DNA of 12,004 nucleotides from Bacillota bacterium (GTDB lineage: Bacteria; Bacillota; Clostridia; Peptostreptococcales; Anaerovoracaceae): NCBI GenBank assembly GCA_017537495.1, contig JAFYKS010000463.1, positions 1 through 12,004 of the forward strand, given 5' to 3'. Position numbers and translations under genes: made by a program. Of this stretch, positions 1-7,003 are shown piece by piece; position 1 is the first letter of the stretch, and each line of letters begins with the position of its first letter. Below the pieces are notes generated by a model. That model was not told the DNA's origin. It did no database searches and was given only the letters and a program-made list of their open reading frames with translations.

Positions 1-207
1 GAAAGGATATCCTTCCACGTCGCCGCCTTTGCGAAGACCGAAGGGAAAGGCAAACCAGAATACGAAAATCAGGATTGCCGGCCGGATCAGTGCCCAGCCC
101 ATGCCAAGAACGCCGCCGTTGGCCTTCTTCACATCAGACTTGGCCAGCTTTACCAGCTGCTTCCGGTAGTCTATATGGTCCTTCAGAATTTCTTTCAATG
201 TACTCAA
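1..207 (-). CDS. ABC-2 polysaccharide/teichoic acid exporter permease, N-terminal fragment
   Basis: Only the first 69 residues are visible; the gene runs off the left edge. The protein begins MSTLKEILKDHIDYRKQLVK. A cytoplasmic amphipathic stretch with LAKSDVKKANGGVLGMGWAL is followed by the start of a membrane segment (IRPAILIFVFWFAFPFGL). The LG-x-x-WA-x-x-xP pattern before the first transmembrane helix is typical of the Wzm/TagG (ABC-2) permeases that export O-antigen or teichoic acid together with an ATPase partner. The chosen start is TTG at 207, because an in-frame TGA lies 15 bases upstream, AGAGG sits about 8 bases ahead, and no ATG occurs until residue 36. A second TTG at 198 is possible. 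The gene follows the double ATP-grasp gene by 24 bases, so it is probably the export step of the same operon. The ATPase gene is expected just outside the window (inference). Confidence 0.82.
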   Translation of the reverse strand, partial: MSTLKEILKDHIDYRKQLVKLAKSDVKKANGGVLGMGWALIRPAILIFVFWFAFPFGLRKGGDVEGYPF

Positions 208-231
208 ATCGTTATCCTCTCAGTCTTCTGC

Positions 232-2508
232 TTACTGCTGCTTTCTAGGCGGACGCTTCGGCAGATGCACCAGTGTGTTGTTTGGTGTTACATCATATCC
301 ATAGAGGCGCTTCTTGCCTTCCAGCTTATACAGCAGATAATCCCTGGTAGCCGGTGCATACTTTTCTACTGCAGGATAGTCAGGGAAACGGTTGATTTCA
401 GGGAACTTGATTCCGTCTTCGGTAATTGCCAGGTCCACGCCGAAGAATTCCAGCTGCTGAATGCCTGCAGTTACTTCCATAACCATTTCCTTTACGCGGT
501 CCCAGTTAGGCAGATAGCCTTCGATTGGAACGCCGGTATCCGGATGGATCGGACAGTCTTCAATGGAGCCGTCCATTACAATCTTTGCATCGTAGAAACG
601 TCCGGTTTCCACGTCGATGTGAGCAGTCATACCGCCTGCACCTACGTTGTCAACCGCACCAGTCTTCTTGGAACCGAAACGTACGTAAGCGTTATGTACC
701 TGCGGAGTACGGCCGTCCTTCTTGAAAACGATCATACGAACAGTGTTTACGGAACCGTCGTAAACCTTCTTCAGAACCGGATGCATGTTGATGTATTCAG
801 TAACCAGATACTGGTTGTTGATATCTTCCAAAATGTCCAGAACCTGCTGACGGGTAACATCCTGATAGTTCAGCTGGTACTGACCATTTTCGCAGGTGAA
901 CTTGTAGAAGCCGTCACCGTGGGAACCTTCATCCGGCTTCAGAGCCAGAACGCCCTTTTCTTCTACCAGACGGAAGATTTCATCAAAGTTATTAGTATAG
1001 CCTTCCGGCAGGTCCATCATGGAGATTACCTTATTATTGCCATTCTTGCAGATGATATGGTAATAATATTCCGGGAAGCATTCATTGAAGTCAGAACAGA
1101 TATATTTGATGGTGATCTTGTCTTCCATCCACTTTCTGTACTTCGGATTGATGTGGCGCAGCCACTTGTATTCAAAGTCGGAAATATATTCGCTGTAGTT
1201 TTCTTCTGTTACACCGTACTGCGGAATTCTGTAGGACAGGAAGCCGTGCTTGTATGCCCACATCTTTTCGCTGAAGGTTGCTTCCTTATTGGTACGGAAG
1301 TCAGTCCAAACCTGACCGATCCACTTGGTGGACAGGTACGGTACCAGACCTTTCGGATAGAAGGTTCTGGCGAACTTGAAACGGGCTCTGGACTTAATTT
1401 TCTTCCAGCCACGTTCCATACGGGTGCCGCCTGCGGCGAAGGCTTCCTTCTTCTGTGCTACCTTATGACGCAGATATTCGGATGTTTCTTTGCTGAATGG
1501 CTGGTGAACCGGATATTCAGGATGGTTTACCATTCTGGTAATCTTGAAGCCGTCTTCGTTAATGACGATATCTGCACCGAAGAATTCCAGCTGCGGTACG
1601 AAGATACACAGATCATGGATAGTCTTACAGATTTCATCCCAATGAGGAATTGCCTGTCCTTCGAAAGTGCCGCTCTTCACATCCACAGCCTTTTCCAGAC
1701 GTTCTGCCTTAACCTCTGTTACTTCTTCATCTGCGTCTTCTTCTTCCAGGCTGTCTTCTCTTGCCTGCTTCAGAGACTTTAGAGGCTTCACCTCGTAGTT
1801 ATTATATACATAGAAACCGTCTCCGATAACTGGATTGTCACCTTCTTCATTGAAAACAATCAGTCTCAGGACGCCGTGACCGGTCAGTTCGCTGGTCTTC
1901 ACACGTTCCTTGATAACGATAGTGGAACGGTATTCAGACAGACGTTCCTGCAGTTTATCTTCTGTAATCTTCTCTTCATCGAACCAGAAAGCACCTTCAC
2001 GCCAAGCAATGGTGCTGGCAGACTTGCCGTTTGCCGGAGCTGCAGTTACTTCACCCTTTTCACGAATCAGCTGCAGAATATCTGCAAACTCAGTTCCAGC
2101 CTGCTTATCGTAAAGCGGAATAATGAAGGTTTCATCATAACGCTTGCTGATCTGATAATACAGCTGCGGCATGCGGTCGCGGAATGGCTTGAAGATGTTG
2201 AAAATAGTTACCTTATCGGTAATCCACTTGCTGTAGGTTCCATTGAGAGGACGCAGGTAAGCATAATCCTTATAGGAAATGTAGTCTGCCACATTGGAAT
2301 CATTGATGCCCAGAGCAGCAACCTGTTCCGGCATGAAACCATGCTTCAGTGCCCAGTTAGTTTCCTTCTTGGTAAAACCGTAGTCTCTCACTTTATGGCG
2401 GTAAACCTTTCTTACCCAGCGCTTTGCTTCACCCCCGGTAAAACCTCTGGAGGTAGGACCCAGTGCCAGCACATTTACTACCCTTCTCTTAAATTTTTTC
2501 ATTCCCAT
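232..2508 (-). CDS. Tandem ATP-grasp protein (sugar-transfer-associated family) with degenerate first copy
   Basis: This 758-residue protein carries two homologous halves. Residues about 50-101 (ALKHGF, DYISYKDYAYLRPLNGTYSKW, DKVTI) match 418-467 (AYKHGF, EYISDFEYKWLRHINPKYRKW, DKITI). The second half looks like a complete ATP-grasp enzyme: ALKPDEGSHGDGF with K524, VNTVRMIVF with R591, a VDNVGAGGM loop near 619-627, HPDTGVPIEG, and FFGVDLAI (D692) followed by FPEIN (E704, N706). In the first half K524 becomes A157, the glycine loop becomes NGKSAST, E704/N706 become R325/V327, and the VDN loop is replaced by an acidic linker (about 244-280). I infer that the second half is catalytic and the first structural or substrate-binding. 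The family is the sugar-transfer-associated ATP-grasp group, thought to ligate carboxylates to amines in surface-glycan contexts. It starts 2 bases after the nucleotidyltransferase stop. ATG 2502 is an alternative start. The true substrate is unknown. Confidence 0.85.
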   Translation of the reverse strand: MGMKKFKRRVVNVLALGPTSRGFTGGEAKRWVRKVYRHKVRDYGFTKKETNWALKHGFMPEQVAALGINDSNVADYISYKDYAYLRPLNGTYSKWITDKVTIFNIFKPFRDRMPQLYYQISKRYDETFIIPLYDKQAGTEFADILQLIREKGEVTAAPANGKSASTIAWREGAFWFDEEKITEDKLQERLSEYRSTIVIKERVKTSELTGHGVLRLIVFNEEGDNPVIGDGFYVYNNYEVKPLKSLKQAREDSLEEEDADEEVTEVKAERLEKAVDVKSGTFEGQAIPHWDEICKTIHDLCIFVPQLEFFGADIVINEDGFKITRMVNHPEYPVHQPFSKETSEYLRHKVAQKKEAFAAGGTRMERGWKKIKSRARFKFARTFYPKGLVPYLSTKWIGQVWTDFRTNKEATFSEKMWAYKHGFLSYRIPQYGVTEENYSEYISDFEYKWLRHINPKYRKWMEDKITIKYICSDFNECFPEYYYHIICKNGNNKVISMMDLPEGYTNNFDEIFRLVEEKGVLALKPDEGSHGDGFYKFTCENGQYQLNYQDVTRQQVLDILEDINNQYLVTEYINMHPVLKKVYDGSVNTVRMIVFKKDGRTPQVHNAYVRFGSKKTGAVDNVGAGGMTAHIDVETGRFYDAKIVMDGSIEDCPIHPDTGVPIEGYLPNWDRVKEMVMEVTAGIQQLEFFGVDLAITEDGIKFPEINRFPDYPAVEKYAPATRDYLLYKLEGKKRLYGYDVTPNNTLVHLPKRPPRKQQ

Positions 2509-2510
2509 AA

Positions 2511-3101
2511 TTATCTCTTTGTCCTCCTGTTGTAATCTTCCGGAGAGTTGAAATCCTCTGTGCCGTCTTCCAGTACCAGGAATTTCTCACCAATCTGCTT
2601 TTCATCGAAGGGCAGTCCTGTGAAAGACTGGTAAACCTGCCATCCGATACATTTTGCTATTTTTCCTTCAAGGAACAGATCACGCACCCTGTGTACGTGA
2701 GCCCGGAACAGATCCCCGTCTGCCACCTTGATGGCTACGATGGACCGTCCGTTGCCAAAGAACATCATATCATCTGCCTTAGTGGAGATGATGGTGCTCA
2801 TGGCAAAATCCGAATAATAGGTGTCTCCGTAGAGGAAACACACGTCGTCCTCAATGAGCTCTTCCGTGAAGCGGTCGATTTCCAGGTTGTTATTCAGCGG
2901 TTCATGGCGCCGCGCTCCCGGAATTTCATACCGGCTGTCATGAGATGTGATGATCACTTCGCAGTCCGGATCTCCTTCCTTCAGGAGCCTCACCGTTCTG
3001 CCCAGCAGAGTCTCACCGCCAATCTCAATGAGGTGTTTCGGTATATCGTTATAATTCTGCCAGCGGGTTCCTTTCCCGTCGGCCATTATGATATATTTCA
3101 T
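2511..3101 (-). CDS. Small sugar-nucleotidyltransferase-like protein (NTP transferase fold)
   Basis: This 196-residue cytoplasmic protein has the NTP-transferase signature at its N-terminus: YIIMADGKGTRW (the usual form is LAAGxGTR), then IPKHLIEIGGETLLGRTVRLL, the lysine and glycine layout typical of MobA/LicC/IspD-like and sugar-1-phosphate enzymes. FLYGDTYY near residues 89-96 supplies the expected metal-binding aspartate. The C-terminus EDFNSPEDYNRR resembles the D-x-N/D-TPED tail of MobA-like transferases. It is shorter than most members (about 220-250 residues). Such enzymes activate a phosphorylated sugar, alcohol or choline with CTP, UTP or GTP; which one applies here cannot be read from the sequence. 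It sits between two ATP-grasp genes in the polymer operon, which suggests it makes a nucleotide-activated building block for the same polymer. GAGGAGGG lies 8 bases before the ATG. Its own final RR codons form an AGGAGG upstream of the next gene. Confidence 0.8.
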   Translation of the reverse strand: MKYIIMADGKGTRWQNYNDIPKHLIEIGGETLLGRTVRLLKEGDPDCEVIITSHDSRYEIPGARRHEPLNNNLEIDRFTEELIEDDVCFLYGDTYYSDFAMSTIISTKADDMMFFGNGRSIVAIKVADGDLFRAHVHRVRDLFLEGKIAKCIGWQVYQSFTGLPFDEKQIGEKFLVLEDGTEDFNSPEDYNRRTKR

Positions 3102-3123
3102 GACAAAATCCCTCCTCAGGGCC

Positions 3124-4200
3124 TTATTTGATTACCTTATGGTAACGGTAGAAGTCACCCAGTTCCTTATTTCTCTGGCCGCCCCAGAGCTGGATGATGT
3201 TTACGCCGGAGGAAGTGTTTGCTTCGATGATACAGAAGCCTTCTTCCGTAATCAGAATGTCCCATGCGATAAAGTGCATGTAAGGCAGGTTGTTTGCCAG
3301 CTTCAGCATATCTTCCTTCAGCTGGGTCCAGCCCGGAATCACTACACCCTTAATCGGTGCACCGGAATCCGGATGCACTTCATGGACTTCATGATTATGG
3401 AGGCAGCGTGCTTCTGTCAGCTCGCCGGTTTCCAGGTCGATTTTGGAAACCAGGCCGCCGCGGCTGCCGTTGTCCACCGGAATAGTTTCCTTGGTGCCGA
3501 CACGCTGTACGGCAAAGAAAACTTTGAATTTATGTGTCTCCGGATCACGCAGGGTGATAAACCGGATGGTGTTTACTGTTTTATCATAGATATCACTGCT
3601 GTAGTGATGCTGCTCCATTGCCTCACTTAAGAACCAGTTATCGTTCTTCTTCAGGAAGGTGAGCATATCTTCTTCGGACACCGGCTTCAGGTCGATGGCA
3701 GGCTGTCCTCCTGCAACGCCGCATTCCGCTTCGTCCATCCAGGTAAAGCGGCACACACCGGTACCCTTACCCTTGCCGTAAGGCTTGAAGAACAATGTCT
3801 TCTTTTCCTTCAGCAGGGTAATTGCATCTTCGTACTGCATTTCTTCACTCTGGAAGCTGGACAGATATCCTCTGTTCTTGATCATGTAGCTTTCCGGAAC
3901 GCGCACATACTGCTTCAGAATTTCTGCAGAAGCAATCTTGTTATTGCACACGAAATCGAATGGTTCGTTGATATAACGGCTGCGGTACCAGTCAAACTCG
4001 GACAGGTATTCGCTGCGGTCATTATGGTCAAAATCATAGAGCATCCACTGGTCTGCCAGGAAGCCGCCGCAGAGATTGGCCTTGATTTTTTTATACCACG
4101 GGCATTTGAAGTGGTTCTTGGCGAAGACAATTCTTCTCCAGTAGAGCACGAAGAGTTTCATCTTCTTTACTGCCCATCTGACAAATGTAAATGCGTCCAT
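3124..4200 (-). CDS. Sugar-transfer-associated ATP-grasp family protein
   Basis: This 358-residue protein is a single-copy relative of the active half of the double ATP-grasp protein. In order it shows FFKPYGKGKGTGV (about 137-149, K139), VNTIRFITL (R213), a VDNGSRGGLVSKIDLETG block (242-259), HPDSGAPIKG (276-285), and IAWDILITEEGFCIIEAN (D314, E326, N328). These are the ATP- and magnesium-binding positions expected of an ATP-grasp ligase. The N-terminal 30 residues are basic and aromatic (WAVKKMKLFVLYWRR), which could give peripheral membrane contact. The family is linked to surface polysaccharide loci and predicted to form amide or related bonds; the acceptor here is unknown. The start ATG lies 2 bases after the glycerophosphotransferase stop, with AGAAAGGAAAG as ribosome site. 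The nucleotidyltransferase begins 22 bases downstream. Two such enzymes in one operon suggest two ligation steps or one heteromeric step (inference). Confidence 0.86.
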   Translation of the reverse strand: MDAFTFVRWAVKKMKLFVLYWRRIVFAKNHFKCPWYKKIKANLCGGFLADQWMLYDFDHNDRSEYLSEFDWYRSRYINEPFDFVCNNKIASAEILKQYVRVPESYMIKNRGYLSSFQSEEMQYEDAITLLKEKKTLFFKPYGKGKGTGVCRFTWMDEAECGVAGGQPAIDLKPVSEEDMLTFLKKNDNWFLSEAMEQHHYSSDIYDKTVNTIRFITLRDPETHKFKVFFAVQRVGTKETIPVDNGSRGGLVSKIDLETGELTEARCLHNHEVHEVHPDSGAPIKGVVIPGWTQLKEDMLKLANNLPYMHFIAWDILITEEGFCIIEANTSSGVNIIQLWGGQRNKELGDFYRYHKVIK

Positions 4201-4202
4201 AA

Positions 4203-5393
4203 TTACTTTCCTTTCTGCATCATCTGTTTCAGAATCAGTTCTGTCACCTGTTTCGTGGAAGTGCCCAGATTTTCCGGCAGATAGTTCTTCCGGTAGGCAT
4301 TGAGTGTGCGGCGCGGATACGGATTGTTTTCCATGCTGACTTCATCGGTTCTGGCTGCACGGTCGGCAGATACCAGACGCTCCATCAGCTGCTTTCCGTC
4401 CCGGAACACACAGCCCGGCATCACTTCAAACAGGTCAATATTCATTCCGTTCTTTTCACGGTATTCTTCATAGTCATAAACAAAGTACCAGGTCGGCCGG
4501 CTCAGAATCGCCCCCTCGATGGCGATGGCCGAATAGTCGGTAATCAGGTAGTCACAGGCTGCCAGCAGATCTACTGCCTTAAACTCAGGACAGTCATACA
4601 CACCCTGTTTGCCCTCTGTTTCCAGCTTCTGGTTCGGATGTCCCTTTACAACCAGCACATACTGGTCATTTTCTTTCCGGTTGGCATCAGCCACCGCATC
4701 CACCAGCTGTTCCCAGTGGAGTTCAATGTTTCTTCTGAAAGTCGGAGCATAGAGTACGATGGTCTTTCCTTCAAATTCAGGATAAGCCTTCAGCACCGCC
4801 TCTCTGTTTGACTCTGCGGTTTCCAGAAGATGGTCAATCCGCGGCAGACCACAGTTCACCAGCTTGTCCTCCGTAGTGTTGAAGGACGCGCAGTAGTAAG
4901 GATTCCATGCCTTGCCGCCTGCGATGATATAGTCATAGTTTTCATGCATCTTCATAAGACGGGCAATGTCTGCACTTCTGCCGGAGTCCCGCCCCAGAGT
5001 CTGATACCCGGACTGTTTAATCTTACCCAGGGCATGCCACATCTGAATGACGGTCAAACTGTCCTTATGTTTTAGGATGGAAACGGCAGGCCAGTAGGCA
5101 TCCAGTACGCATACACTGGAAGTAGCCATGTGGTACATGCTCTTCAGTGTAGTCACCGCAAAATGTACCAGTCCCCCGCTGTTTTCGCCTTCCAGGCGGT
5201 TGCACAGGGTCACAATTTCCACATAAGGCTGCTGCAGCTTCAGCTCTTCCTGAACCCTTCTGAAGTCCAGAGTCAGCTCGTTGGACTGACGGCTGAGAAA
5301 CAGAACCTTATTCTGCTTCACAGGCAGCAGTTTGAAAAAGAAATATATGAAGTTAAGTCCAAACCTGAGCAGGTAAATGGCTAATTTTTTCAT
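4203..5393 (-). CDS. CDP-glycerol glycerophosphotransferase family protein (TagB/TagF-like)
   Basis: This 396-residue protein transfers, by family, glycerol-phosphate from CDP-glycerol onto a lipid-linked or growing teichoic-acid-like chain at the inner membrane face. Visible hallmarks are an N-terminal hydrophobic membrane-associating stretch (about residues 5-24), QMWHALGKIK with the conserved histidine near 120, VLYAPTFRRN (213-222), VVKGHP with a second histidine (248-253), and the signature LITDYSAIAIEGAILSRP followed by WYFVYDYEEY (283-310). The length matches single-domain TagB-type primases and short polymerases better than the 700-residue TagF, so it may add one or a few units. Substrates other than CDP-glycerol (for example CDP-ribitol) occur in this family. 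GGAG lies 8 bases before the ATG. It is the first gene of the five-gene polymer operon, under the candidate promoter at 5443-5471, and is followed after 2 bases by the ATP-grasp gene. Confidence 0.9.
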   Translation of the reverse strand: MKKLAIYLLRFGLNFIYFFFKLLPVKQNKVLFLSRQSNELTLDFRRVQEELKLQQPYVEIVTLCNRLEGENSGGLVHFAVTTLKSMYHMATSSVCVLDAYWPAVSILKHKDSLTVIQMWHALGKIKQSGYQTLGRDSGRSADIARLMKMHENYDYIIAGGKAWNPYYCASFNTTEDKLVNCGLPRIDHLLETAESNREAVLKAYPEFEGKTIVLYAPTFRRNIELHWEQLVDAVADANRKENDQYVLVVKGHPNQKLETEGKQGVYDCPEFKAVDLLAACDYLITDYSAIAIEGAILSRPTWYFVYDYEEYREKNGMNIDLFEVMPGCVFRDGKQLMERLVSADRAARTDEVSMENNPYPRRTLNAYRKNYLPENLGTSTKQVTELILKQMMQKGK

Positions 5394-5417
5394 TCTTTTT
5401 TCTCCACGTCAAAATCA

Positions 5418-5432
5418 GATTGCACAGCAATC
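5418..5432 (-). repeat. Short perfect hairpin in the leader of the polymer operon
   Basis: On the minus strand GATTGC-TGT-GCAATC is a perfect 6-base inverted repeat with a 3-base loop. It lies about 25 bases before the start codon of the glycerophosphotransferase gene and just downstream of the candidate promoter. It has no T-tract, so it is not a terminator. It could be an mRNA leader hairpin or a small operator, or it may be chance. Confidence 0.35.
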
Positions 5433-5442
5433 CCATCTTATA

Positions 5443-5471
5443 AAGATACCATATTTTCAGTCATTTGTAAA
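5443..5471 (-). promoter_or_regulatory. Candidate SigA promoter of the polymer operon
   Basis: Reading the minus strand, TTTACA (5466-5471) is separated by exactly 17 bases from TATCTT (5443-5448). The -35 matches 5 of 6 consensus positions and the -10 matches 4 of 6. It lies in the 105-base gap ahead of the glycerophosphotransferase gene, the only sizeable gap upstream of the five-gene cluster. No intrinsic terminator was seen after the preceding ferredoxin gene, so read-through from upstream may also occur. Confidence 0.5.
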
Positions 5472-5498
5472 TGTTTTCGGTCTAATTCCCTCGCAAAA

Positions 5499-6290
5499 TC
5501 AATGATTCCGTTCCACATACAGACGGTTTTCTTTCCGTCCGCTGCAGACCTGGCTCATGATTGGCAGCATCTTTTCCCGCACTGCATCAGGAATCGCTCT
5601 GGCAGCTGCCGGACACACGGATACGCAGCGCATGCAGCCGAAACACAGGTCACGGTTCACAGATTTCGGATTTTCAGCCGGGATAGCGTGTACCGGACAT
5701 TCTGCTGCACATGCTCCGCAGCCGCTGCAGTCCTGTCCGCCTTCCGGAATGGCAGAGACAGGTTTCCGTTCACGGTACGGATAATTTCCAGGCACCTTAA
5801 GGCTTCCGGACAGTTCTGTCTGCAGAACTTCTGCAATCTTTACTGCAAACTCCTGCATTTCCGCTTCATCATCAGCATCGGGACGGCCTGCACCAAACTG
5901 ACGGAACATGGAGTGTTCTGCCACTGTTTCTGCAGCTGCTGCACATACAAATCCTGCAGTCTCCATAACGTCACGAAGTTCCAGCAATGTATCATCAATA
6001 GCACGGTTACCGTACACCACGTGCAGAATTGATCTTGCACCATTTCCCTTCAGCTGCTGCAGCAGGTTCACTGCAGGCAGCGGTACACGTCCTGCAAAAG
6101 AAGGCACAGAAATCAGGCAGATATCCTCTGCTGAAAAAGCAGGAAGCTCCCCGCCCTCACGGACCAGCGTACGGAGATTCACCGGAACCGGTTCCATCCC
6201 CAGAATGCCGAAAATCTTCGGACCAAACTTTTTGACAGATGTCAGAGTTCCGCCGGTCGGGCTGAAATACAGTTCATAGAATTTACTCAT
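5499..6290 (-). CDS. EFR1-type flavodoxin-ferredoxin fusion protein
   Basis: This 263-residue cytoplasmic electron-transfer protein has a flavodoxin-like N-terminal domain: YFSPTGGTLTSV near residues 9-19 would be the FMN phosphate loop, followed by VPSFAGRVP and VYGNRAIDD. The C-terminal domain has two 4Fe-4S motifs, CSGCGACAAECP (cysteines 188, 191, 194, 198) and CFGCMRCVSVCP (216, 219, 222, 226). This layout matches the EFR1 family of ferredoxins in anaerobes; no specific redox partner is known from the sequence. The start is set at ATG 6290 rather than the upstream in-frame ATG at 6311. It fits the family start MSKFYELYFSPTGGT, has GAGGA 8 bases ahead, and gives an ATGAGTAA overlap with the acetyltransferase stop, typical of translational coupling. 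The final residues after the second cluster are not conserved enough to interpret. Confidence 0.86.
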   Translation of the reverse strand: MSKFYELYFSPTGGTLTSVKKFGPKIFGILGMEPVPVNLRTLVREGGELPAFSAEDICLISVPSFAGRVPLPAVNLLQQLKGNGARSILHVVYGNRAIDDTLLELRDVMETAGFVCAAAAETVAEHSMFRQFGAGRPDADDEAEMQEFAVKIAEVLQTELSGSLKVPGNYPYRERKPVSAIPEGGQDCSGCGACAAECPVHAIPAENPKSVNRDLCFGCMRCVSVCPAAARAIPDAVREKMLPIMSQVCSGRKENRLYVERNH

Positions 6291-6849
6291 CTTCCTCATC
6301 CTCACTTTCATACCAGTCCTGATAGCGTTCGTAATATTCGTCCTTCAGCATGGACATGAGGTGCACATCATAGAGGATGCCGTTCTTGCGGCAGTTCTGA
6401 CGGAGTACACCTTCATACGTAAAGCCCAGAGACAGATAAAGTCCGCTGGCAGGATTTCCGGTATAATGGTCCAGATACAGACGCTGCAGTCCCAGAACAT
6501 CGAAGCAGTAGCTCATCATGGCCAGCATGGACTGCTTGCCCAGGCCTTTGCCGCGGAGTGCAGGATCTGCGATATAAATACGCCACAGTTCCGCTTTCCA
6601 GCCATCTTCGATGTCAGCCAGAACGATACGGCCAATCGGTCTTTCATCCGGCTTCATGCAGATGGTAAACTGCATAGCCTTCGGATCTGTATCGTCAGCA
6701 ATGTATTTTTTGATTACATCTTCCATGGTCTGTCCGTCACGGATGCTGAAAAACTTCGTAACAGCAGGCTCCAGTTCCCACGGATAAAATATTTCAATGT
6801 CCTCCCATCTGGATGGGCGGATAATCAGGTCTTTTGTTTCTAAAATCAT
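6283..6849 (-). CDS. GNAT-family N-acetyltransferase (RimJ/RimL-like)
   Basis: This 188-residue protein has the acetyl-CoA-binding GNAT fold. LIIRPSRWEDIE at the N-terminus is the usual first strand of the RimJ/RimL (Acetyltransf_3) branch. IYIADPALRGKGLGKQSM near residues 91-108 contains the pyrophosphate-binding RGKGLG loop. NPASGLYLSLGFTYEGVLR (132-150) is motif B, including the asparagine and the LGF turn. It would transfer an acetyl group to an amine on a protein, antibiotic or small molecule; nothing in the sequence narrows the substrate. The C-terminus is strikingly acidic (ESEDEEDE). GGAGGAG is placed 7 bases before the ATG, and a near-consensus promoter lies 50 bases upstream. Its stop overlaps the start of the EFR1-type gene by 8 bases, so the two are co-translated. 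Confidence 0.88.
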   Translation of the reverse strand: MILETKDLIIRPSRWEDIEIFYPWELEPAVTKFFSIRDGQTMEDVIKKYIADDTDPKAMQFTICMKPDERPIGRIVLADIEDGWKAELWRIYIADPALRGKGLGKQSMLAMMSYCFDVLGLQRLYLDHYTGNPASGLYLSLGFTYEGVLRQNCRKNGILYDVHLMSMLKDEYYERYQDWYESEDEEDE

Positions 6850-6899
6850 GGATATTCTCCTCCTTCCGGTGCTCTGTAGGGCACACTCTTCTATATTAA

Positions 6900-6928
6900 A
6901 TTATAGAACTTTTGCCCGCAGCAGTCAA
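6900..6928 (-). promoter_or_regulatory. Strong SigA-type promoter for the GNAT/ferredoxin pair
   Basis: On the minus strand TTGACT (6923-6928), a 17-base spacer and a perfect TATAAT (6900-6905) give an almost consensus housekeeping promoter. The predicted start of transcription is near 6893, leaving a leader of about 44 bases to the acetyltransferase ATG at 6849. It lies just downstream of the terminator of the preceding lipoprotein gene, insulating the two units. Confidence 0.8.
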
Positions 6929-6942
6929 TGAATTCAGAAACG

Positions 6943-6976
6943 AAAAAACTGACCCCTGCACTGCAGAGATCAGTTT
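6943..6976 (-). terminator. Intrinsic terminator of the lipoprotein gene
   Basis: On the minus strand, AAACTGATCTCTGCA and TGCAGGGGTCAGTTT pair over 15 positions (13 Watson-Crick, 2 G-U) around a very short loop, followed by a run of Ts. The hairpin starts 27 bases after the lipoprotein stop codon. It is a textbook rho-independent terminator for the minus strand. Confidence 0.88.
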
Positions 6977-7003
6977 CCGTTATGCATATTCTGTTTTGAG
7001 ACT

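Noticed and set aside
232..1400. The double ATP-grasp gene as a frameshift fusion or assembly error
   Set aside because: The frame is uninterrupted through the junction, the halves are diverged rather than identical, and a plausible basic linker (residues about 350-400) joins them.
175..1782. Long open frame of 535 codons on the plus strand
   Set aside because: It lies entirely antisense to the first gene of the ATP-grasp double protein, shows no recognisable domain, is rich in Phe/Cys/His runs typical of reversed coding sequence, and has no ribosome site.
6288..6311. Upstream ATG at 6311 as start of the EFR1-type gene
   Set aside because: It would give a 29-base overlap and an atypical MKVRMRK extension. 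ATG 6290 has a better ribosome site, a classic coupled overlap and matches the family N-terminus.
6943..6976. Terminator for a plus-strand gene
   Set aside because: No plus-strand gene is present and only three Ts follow the hairpin on that strand, against six on the minus strand.
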